This document shows positions 35,492 through 42,777 of a stretch of 64,000 nucleotides of DNA, piece after piece (the stretch's first letter is position 1; every line of letters begins with the position of its first letter). Position numbers and translations under genes: made by a program. The notes beneath the pieces were generated by a model. That model worked only from the letters and a program-made list of their open reading frames with translations, ran no database searches and was not told where the DNA came from. The stretch comes from Sphingopyxis sp. H053 (GTDB lineage: Bacteria > Pseudomonadota > Alphaproteobacteria > Sphingomonadales > Sphingomonadaceae): contig NZ_LNRU01000010.1 of the NCBI RefSeq assembly GCF_001468225.1, forward strand, positions 1 through 64,000, given 5' to 3'.

Positions 35492-36253
35492 ATGAGCGAA
35501 GAACGCATCTGGACCGCCGCCGTGCTGGTCATCGGCGACGAGATTCTCTCGGGCCGCACGCAGGACAAGAATGTGTCGCAGATCGCGACCTGGCTCGACG
35601 TGCAGGGCATTCGCCTGCGCGAAGTGCGCATCGTCCCCGATGTCGAGGGTGAGATCGTCGATGCGCTGAACGCGATCCGCGTGCGCTATGATTATGTGTT
35701 CACCACCGGCGGCATCGGCCCGACGCACGACGACATCACGGTCGATGCGGTGGCGAAGGCACTCGGCGTCGGTGTCGTGGTCCATCCGGCGGCGCGCGCG
35801 ATCCTCGAAAATTATTACACGGCGCGCGGCAGCGAGCTGACCGAGGCGCGGCTGCGGATGGCGCGCGTGCCCGACGGCGCCGACCTGATCCCCAACCGCA
35901 TGTCGGGCGCACCCGGGATCCGCATCGGCAATCTGTTCGTGATGGCGGGGGTGCCGCATATCACCGCGGGCATGCTCGATGCGCTCACCGGCGAGCTCGA
36001 AGGCGGCGCGCCGCTCGTCGCGCACACGATCGGCGCGTGGGCACCCGAAAGCGAGATCGCCGATCTGCTGCGGCAGGGCGAGAAGGATTATTCGGGCGTT
36101 GCGATCGGCAGCTATCCCTTTTTTCGCGACGGCAAGATCGGCGCTAATTTCGTCATCCGCTCGACCGACGGCGAACAGGTCGCGGCGTGCGTCGGGGCGC
36201 TCACCGCGGGTTTCGAAGCGCTCGGCTATGCGGTGACCGACGGCGGCATCTGA
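35492..36253 (+). CDS. CinA N-terminal-type molybdopterin-binding domain protein
   Basis: A 253-residue protein matching the first half of CinA (competence/damage-inducible protein A). It opens AAVLVIGDEILSGRTQDKN and has the MoCF signature TTGGIGPTHDD near residues 70-80. The nicotinamide deamidase domain of full CinA is missing, which is normal in sphingomonads, where it is a separate gene. Related domains hydrolyse ADP-ribose or act as FAD synthases in archaea. The role here is uncertain. Its 3' end overlaps the convergent MFS gene by 28 bases. Confidence 0.85.
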   Translation: MSEERIWTAAVLVIGDEILSGRTQDKNVSQIATWLDVQGIRLREVRIVPDVEGEIVDALNAIRVRYDYVFTTGGIGPTHDDITVDAVAKALGVGVVVHPAARAILENYYTARGSELTEARLRMARVPDGADLIPNRMSGAPGIRIGNLFVMAGVPHITAGMLDALTGELEGGAPLVAHTIGAWAPESEIADLLRQGEKDYSGVAIGSYPFFRDGKIGANFVIRSTDGEQVAACVGALTAGFEALGYAVTDGGI

Positions 36254-37464
36254 TCGACCGTCTGCGTTGCGCGCGGCAGGCGGCGGAGCATCAGGATCGC
36301 GAGCAGGCCAAAGATCGCCGCGACCACAAAGGCGGCACCGGGGAAATGGACGGGCGCGGCGTCGGCGGTGAAATAGGCCATCGTTCCGGTGAGGAGCAGC
36401 GGCGCAAAGAGCTGCCCAAGCCCCATCGCCATCGCCGAAATCCCCTGCACCTCGCCCTGCGTCTCGGCGGTTGCGCGGCGCGACATCATCGCCATCAGCG
36501 ACGGCTGCACCGGCGCCTGCAACGCGACGGGGATCAGCAGCAGGAACGCGCCGATCGTCGAGGTGGTGAAGGCATAACCAACATAGACCAGGGTCGCGAC
36601 GAGGATGCCGAGCGTCGCCGCGTCGCGCTCGCCGAAGCGCGCGACCGCGGGGCCGACGACGAAAACCTGCCCGAGCGCGATCATCACCCCGACCGCGGCG
36701 AGGCTCGCGCCGATCATCCCCGGCGTCCAGCCGAGTTGCGCGATGCAATAGAAGCTCCACGTCATCGGATAGACGAGGCTGGCGATCTGCCACAGCACGA
36801 GCACCCCGGCGACGCCGTCCATGCCGGGCAGCCCGCGCATCGTCTTCCACGCGCCGAGCGGATTGGCGCGGCGCCAGTCGAACGCGCGGCGGCGTTCGGG
36901 TGGCAGCGTTTCGGGAAAGATGAAGTAGCCGTAGAGCATGTTCGCCGCGGCAAGGATCGCCGCCGCCACGAACGGCGCGCGCGGGCTGATCTCGCCGAGG
37001 AAACCGCCGAGCGCGGGTCCCGCGACGAAGCCAATGCCGAACGCCGCGCCGACGAAGCCGAAGTTCCGCGCGCGCTCCTCGGGCTGGGTGATATCGGCGA
37101 TCGCCGCCTGCGCCGCGGCATAGCTGCCGCCGAAAATGCCCGACAGCGCGCGCGCGACGAACAGCCAGGGCAAAGTCTCGACAATCGTCAGCAGCGCATA
37201 ATCAACCGCAAGCCCGCCGAGCGCGAGCAGCAGCACGCGCCGCCGCCCGAAATGGTCCGAGAGATTGCCGAGCACCGGCGAGGCGAGGAAGGTCGCGACC
37301 GCCATAACGAGGCCGATCCACGCGCCGACCTCGATCGCTTCGGCCAAGTCGATTTCGCCGACCTCCATCACGAGTTGCGGCAGCACCGGCATGATGATGC
37401 CGAAACCGACCGCATCCATGAAGATCGTCGCGACGATGAACGGGATGGTCCGCGCCGGCGTCAC
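36226..37464 (-). CDS. MFS transporter, TCR/Tet-like
   Basis: A 412-residue, twelve-helix exporter of the DHA1 group. It starts [24 protein letters not shown], split by the usual motif, and has the loop [16 protein letters not shown] between helices 2 and 3. [21 protein letters not shown] and the [20 protein letters not shown] antiporter region follow. The set is characteristic of tetracycline-resistance-like proteins, but chromosomal sphingomonad members usually have unknown substrates, so resistance should not be assumed. It is divergent from the transglutaminase gene and overlaps the end of the CinA-type gene. Confidence 0.88.
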   Translation of the reverse strand: MTPARTIPFIVATIFMDAVGFGIIMPVLPQLVMEVGEIDLAEAIEVGAWIGLVMAVATFLASPVLGNLSDHFGRRRVLLLALGGLAVDYALLTIVETLPWLFVARALSGIFGGSYAAAQAAIADITQPEERARNFGFVGAAFGIGFVAGPALGGFLGEISPRAPFVAAAILAAANMLYGYFIFPETLPPERRRAFDWRRANPLGAWKTMRGLPGMDGVAGVLVLWQIASLVYPMTWSFYCIAQLGWTPGMIGASLAAVGVMIALGQVFVVGPAVARFGERDAATLGILVATLVYVGYAFTTSTIGAFLLLIPVALQAPVQPSLMAMMSRRATAETQGEVQGISAMAMGLGQLFAPLLLTGTMAYFTADAAPVHFPGAAFVVAAIFGLLAILMLRRLPRATQTVDQMPPSVTA

Positions 37465-37524
37465 TTGCTCTTTCTTTCTGCTGTCCCTAGCGCCACCGAA
37501 CCCTCCTTCATGCGTTGCCGATAG

Positions 37525-38307
37525 ATGAAACTCGAAATTTCCGCCTCCCTAAATTATCGTCTGTCCGAGCCGGTCGACCTGATGCTGCAGATCGAGGCGG
37601 CGAACGGGCACGGCCAGCGCGTCCTCGACGCCTCGCTCGACGTCGGCGCCCCCGAATTTGTCGCGCGCGTCCCGGCGGCCGACGGCATCTGCGAGCCGAT
37701 CTGGCTGCGCGCCGAGGGGAGCCTTCGCGCCGAATATCGCGCGCGGGTCGAGATCGACCGGCCCGACACCGACTTCCGCTCGCTCGCCGCGGTGCCGCTC
37801 CACCGGCTCCCGGCCGAAGCGATCCCCTACCTCAACGAATCGCGCTATTGCCCGTCGAACAAGTTCCACGCTTTCGTCGAGCGCCGCTTCGGTGATCATG
37901 AGGGCGGGGCGAAGATCGGCCGCATGCGCGACTGGATCGAAAGCCGCTTCACCTATGTCTCGGGGTCGAGCGATGCCGAGACCGGCGCGCTGGACAGCTT
38001 CGTCGAACGCCGCGGCGTGTGCCGCGACTATGCGCATGTGATGATCGCGCTCGCGCGCGCCGCGCATATTCCGGCGCGGATGGCGAGCGCCTATGCGCTC
38101 CGCGTTTCGCCGCAAGATTTCCACGCCGTCGCCGAGGTCTTTCTCGATGGCGACTGGCACCTCGTCGATGCGACGGGCATGGCGCGCGCCTCCGAAATGG
38201 CGCGTATTTGCGTCGGGCGCGACGCCGCCGACATATCGTTCCTCACCGCGTACCGCGATATCGCTTTCGTCAGCCAGTCGGTGAAGGTGAAGCGCGTAGA
38301 GGGCTGA
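37525..38307 (+). CDS. Transglutaminase-like cysteine peptidase-fold protein
   Basis: A 260-residue protein with an N-terminal beta-rich domain (about 1-110) and a C-terminal transglutaminase-like core. The catalytic triad is visible: Cys166 in RRGVCRDYAHV, His200 in QDFHAVAEVFLDG and Asp215 in WHLVDATG. Bacterial members may act as proteases or in peptide cross-linking; substrate is unknown. There is no signal peptide, so it is probably cytoplasmic. It is the last clearly core-genome gene before the accessory island and is followed by a block of hairpins. Confidence 0.88.
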   Translation: MKLEISASLNYRLSEPVDLMLQIEAANGHGQRVLDASLDVGAPEFVARVPAADGICEPIWLRAEGSLRAEYRARVEIDRPDTDFRSLAAVPLHRLPAEAIPYLNESRYCPSNKFHAFVERRFGDHEGGAKIGRMRDWIESRFTYVSGSSDAETGALDSFVERRGVCRDYAHVMIALARAAHIPARMASAYALRVSPQDFHAVAEVFLDGDWHLVDATGMARASEMARICVGRDAADISFLTAYRDIAFVSQSVKVKRVEG

Positions 38308-38316
38308 AGAGGCCGT

Positions 38317-38408
38317 CGTGGCAAAGCCACGCCGTCGATCCTCGCTGCGCGAGGTCGGCTGGACTTTCGCTTGTCGCGATTTAGCGGGGCTAAATCGCTG
38401 CGAAAGTC
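38317..38408. repeat. Hairpin-rich element at the left border of the island
   Basis: A 6-bp hairpin CGTGGC-AAA-GCCACG (38,317-38,331) is followed by a larger one. In the larger one GACTTTCGC (38,362-38,370) pairs with GCGAAAGTC (38,400-38,408), around an inner GCGATTTAGC-GGG-GCTAAATCGC. It may end the transglutaminase transcript or be an intergenic repeat family. Confidence 0.6.
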
Positions 38409-38507
38409 TGGAGCGGTGAAGGGAATCGAATAATCGCAAAAACCAAGGGGAAGCCTAGTCATTCAGCCCGATGCTAATTCGAAGGCCCCCTGAAAAGCCC
38501 CCGTCAG

Positions 38508-38550
38508 TACTGGACTTAAAAGTCCGGAGGTTCGATTCCGAACGCGGCGC
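38508..38550 (+). other. tRNA-3'-end-like fragment, possible attachment-site trace
   Basis: TGGACTTAAAAGTCC followed by GGAGGTTCGATTCCG looks like an anticodon stem-loop plus T-loop, but the stems pair badly and there is no acceptor stem or CCA. It sits between the core genes and the accessory genes, where an integration scar would be expected. No second copy is seen in the window. Confidence 0.25.
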
Positions 38551-38604
38551 TTGCTGGGCAAAATTGGCCCGTACCGAAAGATGCGGCTTTAGGCAAATGA
38601 GCGA

Positions 38605-39324
38605 TTAGTTGGCGACCAGTTCGGCGATTTTGGCGGCGACTTCTGCCATGGACTCTTCGGCTGTGTTCAGTCCAGCCCTAGAGGCAAGCAGGAGGCTCAC
38701 CTGTTCAAGTTCTTCATATGTCGTTCCATGAACGACTGGCACGAGACGCTCCCGCCGCAGGAGCGCCGAAAGTTCTTTGTCCGCGATGCCTTCTGCCGGA
38801 AGCCGACGCAACATCGCGGGGGTCACCAAAACGATCCCTACACGAGAATTCACCAAACCCTTGTCAATCGCCCGCATCATCGGGACCCCTAGGCCAAGGT
38901 CTTTTTCGCTGAACCATACGCGGACACCGCGCGCTTCCAGCAGATCATGCAGTTGCTTGGCGGAGCCCTGCCTGTCATCCCACGCATGACAGAGAAACAC
39001 GTCTCGAAGGTCAGGCTGCGTCGCCGCCAGATTCTCTACGTTTTCGCGAACCGGCGTGAGGGACTGCACTTGTTCGGGAGTGTACCACACTGCCGAACCT
39101 GCTCTCGACCAGCGAGGCTTCGCGATACGGCGAGATCCGCCACCGCTACTCCGGCCGCCGCCACCGCTGCCCGACGACGAGTATGAAGGTGTATATGAGG
39201 AAGTGTAAGAAGGCAGGGAATAGGACGAGTAAGACCTAGAGCCACGATAGCGAGGGCCGCACACAGGGCAGTCCGCTCCCCCGCCCCGTATGTGGCCTCT
39301 TACTGGTGCTGTGCATCTAGCCAT
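38605..39324 (-). CDS. TIR-domain protein with N-terminal zinc-knuckle-like segment
   Basis: A 239-residue protein. Residues 4-27 hold CTAPVRGH and CPVCGPRYRG, a Cys/His pattern that could bind zinc. Residues 29-64 are a Ser/Tyr/Gly linker. Residues 107-200 form a TIR domain: DVFLCHAWDD, then GVRVWFSEKDLGLGV, where Glu140 falls at the catalytic position of NAD-cleaving bacterial TIRs, then SRVGIVLVTPAML and DKELSALL. It is therefore predicted to act on NAD when triggered, but activity is unproven. AAGGAG lies nine bases before the ATG, and the gene starts 16 bases after the E2/SEC-C stop, so the two form an operon. Membership in a defence system is inferred from the neighbours. Confidence 0.85.
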   Translation of the reverse strand: MARCTAPVRGHIRGGGADCPVCGPRYRGSRSYSSYSLPSYTSSYTPSYSSSGSGGGGRSSGGGSRRIAKPRWSRAGSAVWYTPEQVQSLTPVRENVENLAATQPDLRDVFLCHAWDDRQGSAKQLHDLLEARGVRVWFSEKDLGLGVPMMRAIDKGLVNSRVGIVLVTPAMLRRLPAEGIADKELSALLRRERLVPVVHGTTYEELEQVSLLLASRAGLNTAEESMAEVAAKIAELVAN

Positions 39325-39340
39325 GTCTTTCTTCTCCTTG

Positions 39341-40291
39341 CTAAGCTTGTTTGGAAGTTCGGGCCATGGGGGCCATCAGGTTGTGCACGTCACTGATTCT
39401 TGGCGCGGTGCACTCGCCTGTGGCGAAGTCGGCAATCGCCAGCGGGGGCTTACGATCCCCGAGCCTGCCGCCCATGTGCCGCACAAAGTCTTGGGCCAGT
39501 CGCCCTAAGTCAAACCGTAGATCCCTCGGCTTGCAACATTCCGCATATCGCGCCGTCAGTGATCCGCAGCCGCAGAGTTCGTCGTCTTTGCATTGCGCCA
39601 AACGATAATAAGGGTTCAGCACCTCGTTGGGAGGGGGCAGAGAATATTGCCTCCCCGGCCACCGGCCCGTGACCTTCAAGTGCAGGTGGCGAAGCGCCCA
39701 CACCGTATAGAGGTCCACCAACGACGTCAGATTGCCGCCCTCAGTCCAGACGTTATCACTGGGCGAAAACGCACATATCGATCCGTCGAAAAAATTTGTG
39801 TGCCGAGGTCCTATCCATAGTGGGCCGCCGGGGTCATTCCAAAAGCCCCAGGCACGTGGCCCAAATCCGGGCGCAAACGGCAGGGCGATTAGAAATGTGG
39901 CTCCGTAGTCTAGGCCCGATAAAACCGAGCTTTGGGTCTGGAGCCACATTCCGTCATCATCAGGGAACACGCGGGACGTGGGATATACCTTTTCAAGGCT
40001 CCCTACCTGCGCTTCGTAGGCGGTCCGAAGCATGCGGCCGCTGATCCGTGCGGAGGCACCGGCCTGCCGTGATCGACAGGGCGTCCCTTTCCGTCGGGCG
40101 GTCCCTTTCCGTGACCCGGCTGCGGGTCCTCTCGGTCTTTGCTGTTCATCGTCAGTTTCCTCGCCCAGTGCGAATGATACGACATCGGACGCGCTGGGCA
40201 TAACCACGCCGCCGTCGAACACGTGAGGGAATACATTGGCGTCCAGTTGCCTGCCGATCTCGGTCAGGATTTCCCGGGACGATGGCTCCAT
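39341..40291 (-). CDS. Prokaryotic E2-like (ubiquitin-conjugating fold) protein fused to a SEC-C zinc motif
   Basis: A 316-residue protein. ATG at 40,291 follows GGAGG and replaces a longer frame. Residues 1-90 are a variable, partly basic region. Residues 100-215 match the pattern of prokaryotic E2 domains, including those of CBASS Cap2. The visible pieces are YPTSRVFP, HTNFFDGSICAF with candidate active-site Cys173, W182, a WALRHLHL helix and TGRWPGRQ. Residues 240-253 are a SEC-C motif (CGCGS followed by YAECC) that binds zinc. No E1, ubiquitin-like protein or JAB protease is in the window. SEC-C could recruit ribosomes or another partner. The role is unknown; it is followed by the TIR gene. 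Confidence 0.75.
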   Translation of the reverse strand: MEPSSREILTEIGRQLDANVFPHVFDGGVVMPSASDVVSFALGEETDDEQQRPRGPAAGSRKGTARRKGTPCRSRQAGASARISGRMLRTAYEAQVGSLEKVYPTSRVFPDDDGMWLQTQSSVLSGLDYGATFLIALPFAPGFGPRAWGFWNDPGGPLWIGPRHTNFFDGSICAFSPSDNVWTEGGNLTSLVDLYTVWALRHLHLKVTGRWPGRQYSLPPPNEVLNPYYRLAQCKDDELCGCGSLTARYAECCKPRDLRFDLGRLAQDFVRHMGGRLGDRKPPLAIADFATGECTAPRISDVHNLMAPMARTSKQA

Positions 40292-40475
40292 GTGTCCTTC
40301 CTCCAAATTTAAATTGCATCGCTCGCCTTTGATGCTTGGCCCGGCACAGCGCAGTGCCATGTCACTTGGGCTCGATCACTTTGACGAGTCGTGCGATACA
40401 GACTATCTGTGACTATATTCGACATACCAGTCAAGTTTTTGGTTGTGATAGGCACATAAAGTTGTGGAGTTATGC
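40292..40475. promoter_or_regulatory. Divergent promoter region with palindromes, between the E2/TIR and WYL/NTase operons
   Basis: Holds a 16-base near-palindrome GGCACAGCGCAGTGCC (40,343-40,358) on the E2 side and a perfect ACAGA-CTA-TCTGT (40,398-40,410) nearer the WYL gene. GACTAT is repeated 10 bases apart (40,401 and 40,411). TTGACG at 40,381 and TATCTG at 40,404 are spaced 17 bases and could be a weak promoter for the WYL operon, in which case the perfect palindrome covers the -10 element. Confidence 0.5.
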
Positions 40476-41393
40476 ATGAGCCAAGATGATGCGGAAACGA
40501 TCGACGATCTGAAGCCGGGGCTGCGCCGCCGACTCGAATTCATTGATTTTCGGCTCTTTTGGGATGGCCGGATCAATCGATCAGACTTGCGAGAGCACTT
40601 CAAAATCTCGGCGCAGCAGGCCTCCAACGATCTGGAAAAGTTTGCTGAGTTCGCTCCTCACAGCATGGCCTACGATCAGCACGCTAAGTGCTTCGTGCGC
40701 ACCGAAACCTTTGAACCAGTCTTCGTCACCGGTCAGGCGCATCGATATCTCCTCCAGTTGCAGGCACTGAAGCTGGGATGGCTTGATAAGAATCACACAT
40801 GGTTTGGGGCCGTGCCCGACATTGAAGTCGTGGAGCTTCGCCGACGGCCCCTAAGTGACGAACTGGTCATGCTGTTGACCACTGCGATCAACGAGCGTCG
40901 CCAGATAAGGGTCAAGTACTGGACGATGAGCGGCAAGCCCGCGACGGAGAGGGTGCTCGCACCACATTCACTCGCTTACGTGGCGGGCCGCTGGCACATA
41001 CGCGCATACGATGCGGGCAATGGTGATTTTCGGGATTTCAACCTCGGGCGGTTGGAGAACGTCGAACTCAGCGGTCACAGTTCGATCGACCCGAGCTTCG
41101 ACTTCGAATGGAAGTCAATTGGACGGCTGCGCCTGCGACCAAACCCCGAACTCCCCGCCGAAGAGCAGGAAGCGGTTCGGCGCGAATTCGCTTTCGAGGG
41201 CGAGGAGATAGAGAAGCCGTGCCGATTGGCGCTCCTTTTCTATCTTCGCTCAGAGTACCACCTCGCAGATGACGGTATCGACAAGCGCAAACGCCACCTC
41301 GTGCTGCTTAATAATGATGAACTGGAGGAACTGAGGTTATCGGCGAGGCGCATGAGCGTTATGGCACTTCAAGGTGGCGTTGAGCCGCAATGA
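40476..41393 (+). CDS. WYL-domain transcriptional regulator of the CapW/BrxR type
   Basis: A 305-residue DNA-binding regulator. The N-terminal winged helix (about 16-80) has LRRRLEFIDFRLFWDGRIN and REHFKISAQQASNDLEKF followed by MAYDQHAKCFVR. This order of motifs is typical of BrxR/CapW regulators of BREX and CBASS defence loci. The WYL domain (about 140-200) includes INERRQIRVKYWTMSG and VAGRWHIRAYD. A C-terminal WCX-like part follows. ATG at 40,476 has GGAG six bases upstream, better than the GTG at 40,464. It overlaps the nucleotidyltransferase gene by four bases. It probably represses both divergent operons until a ligand, perhaps a nucleotide product of phage attack, binds the WYL pocket. 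That part is inference. Confidence 0.85.
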   Translation: MSQDDAETIDDLKPGLRRRLEFIDFRLFWDGRINRSDLREHFKISAQQASNDLEKFAEFAPHSMAYDQHAKCFVRTETFEPVFVTGQAHRYLLQLQALKLGWLDKNHTWFGAVPDIEVVELRRRPLSDELVMLLTTAINERRQIRVKYWTMSGKPATERVLAPHSLAYVAGRWHIRAYDAGNGDFRDFNLGRLENVELSGHSSIDPSFDFEWKSIGRLRLRPNPELPAEEQEAVRREFAFEGEEIEKPCRLALLFYLRSEYHLADDGIDKRKRHLVLLNNDELEELRLSARRMSVMALQGGVEPQ

Positions 41394-42109
41394 ATTTGGC
41401 AGACCTACATGCAGTAGATTGGCGCGACCCGGTCATAGGGTTCGCCCTGTTTGGCAGCAGAGCGCGCGGCGATGAGGATGCCGAATCCGATTACGATATT
41501 CTTGTTTGGTCTGAGGGGTCGCAACCCCATACGATCCGGCTCGGCATGCACGCGCTGGCTGTCTATCCTTGCGACTACCTTCTGCGGAAAGCCGAGCAAG
41601 GAGACTTGTTCGTAAGCCATCTGGTTCATGAGGCCAAGGAGATCTGGGATCCGCGTTCCCTCCTGAAAGCATTGCGAACGTGCTTCTCGCCCAAGCAGTC
41701 ATACGGTCGTGAGATCGACTTGGCCGCGCAGATTGGAAAGTTTGTTTTACAATTCCACCATCGTATGCCGAACGTTCTCATTAACCGCAGGATCGCTTGG
41801 GTTGTGCGGACAATCTTGATAGCCAAGGCGATGGAAATTGGCGCACCAGTCTTTGCTACGCGAGAATTGACAAGCCTGCTTTGCGCGCCGGAAGCCGTTC
41901 CGCTTATCGCCCTCAAGGACGATGCGGAATTTCGCCCTGATGGCTTGATAGGCTTGGATTCATTTCTATCGCGCTGGGTTGCGCCGTGGAACGAGGCTGC
42001 GAGCACGATTGATGAATTTCGGGCACTCTTTGAGGCAAGTGAAAACGATTTCGGACTGCAGACTATTAAATCATTGCGGAATGTAACGGACGCCACAGAT
42101 TATCGATGA
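41390..42109 (+). CDS. Nucleotidyltransferase-fold protein (pol-beta superfamily)
   Basis: A 239-residue protein. The catalytic core is FALFGSRARGDEDAESDYDI, with the GS motif at 22-23 and metal aspartates at 34 and 36. A third Asp62 sits in VYPCDYLL. The remainder (about 100-239) is helical and might be a substrate-recognition or HEPN-like region, but no HEPN RxxxxH motif is obvious. It is not a CD-NTase of the CBASS type by motif. It is coupled to the WYL gene by an ATGA overlap. It may add nucleotides to RNA, tRNA or a protein, like MNT-type antitoxins. The target is unknown. Confidence 0.8.
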   Translation: MNLADLHAVDWRDPVIGFALFGSRARGDEDAESDYDILVWSEGSQPHTIRLGMHALAVYPCDYLLRKAEQGDLFVSHLVHEAKEIWDPRSLLKALRTCFSPKQSYGREIDLAAQIGKFVLQFHHRMPNVLINRRIAWVVRTILIAKAMEIGAPVFATRELTSLLCAPEAVPLIALKDDAEFRPDGLIGLDSFLSRWVAPWNEAASTIDEFRALFEASENDFGLQTIKSLRNVTDATDYR

Positions 42110-42155
42110 GCGACCTGGTCGATGCTGATTGGCAGGGCGCAGCGCAGCACGCGCG

Positions 42156-42617
42156 TTAGGCACGCCCGCGTCGCGCCGGAGCCTTGGCCGCTTTCGCAGC
42201 GGGCTTACGACCGCCGCCGCGTCCCTTGGTGCCAAGACCGATCGATTTGGCGAGTGCCCGCCGCGTCTCGGCATAGTTCGGCGCGACCATCGGATAGTCT
42301 TTCGGGAGATTCCATTTCGCACGATAGTCGTCGGGCGTCATGCCATAGGCGGTCATCAAATGACGGCGCATCATCTTCAGCTTCTTTCCGTCCTCGAGAC
42401 AGACAATATAGTCGGGCTTGACCGATGAACGGATCGAGACTGCTGGCTTTTGTTCCTCGACCGGCTCAACAACCGGCGAACCCAGCCCCGCAAGCGCGCC
42501 GTGAACGCGGGTGATCAGATCGGGAAGATCGGCGAGGCCGACGCTGTTGTTCGATACATGTGCCGCGACAATATCGGCGGTCAGCGTGAGCAACATATCC
42601 TGAATGTCTTCGGCCAT
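42156..42617 (-). CDS. Ros/MucR-family transcriptional regulator
   Basis: A 153-residue alphaproteobacterial zinc-finger-like regulator. The signature DYIVCLEDGKKLKMMRRHL and MTPDDYRAKWNLPKDYPMVAP matches the MucR core (about 65-120). A basic, Ala/Lys/Arg-rich tail follows. The second zinc cysteine is Asp here, as in many MucR proteins. GAGGAG lies before the ATG. MucR proteins control surface polysaccharides and motility, and several act as broad AT-rich-DNA binders. Copies are common on plasmids and integrative elements, where one may help silence acquired genes. It is convergent with the nucleotidyltransferase gene. Confidence 0.9.
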   Translation of the reverse strand: MAEDIQDMLLTLTADIVAAHVSNNSVGLADLPDLITRVHGALAGLGSPVVEPVEEQKPAVSIRSSVKPDYIVCLEDGKKLKMMRRHLMTAYGMTPDDYRAKWNLPKDYPMVAPNYAETRRALAKSIGLGTKGRGGGRKPAAKAAKAPARRGRA

Positions 42618-42777
42618 CGGTTATCTCCTCTTCGACCCACGCCCTATCGCCTGCCTTGCCGTCCGGCCACGACTATTTGACCGATAGGGTATCGCGCCGT
42701 GCGCCCTCAGGGCGCGCGGCGCGCGAATTTTTCGCCCGGATTGAATGGGCGGCGGCACGCGCCGCCGCCCGCGACCG

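Noticed and set aside
36226..37464. Tetracycline-resistance determinant
   Set aside because: Family motifs fit the TCR/Tet group, but chromosomal relatives often export other compounds and no tetR-type gene is adjacent.
38508..38550. Complete tRNA or tmRNA gene
   Set aside because: The anticodon-arm and T-arm likeness does not extend: T-stem pairing fails at three of five positions and there is no acceptor stem or D-arm.
41390..42109. CBASS cyclic-nucleotide synthase (CD-NTase)
   Set aside because: The GS and DxD motifs are those of short MNT-type nucleotidyltransferases; the length and flanking motifs of CD-NTases are missing, so CBASS is not called.
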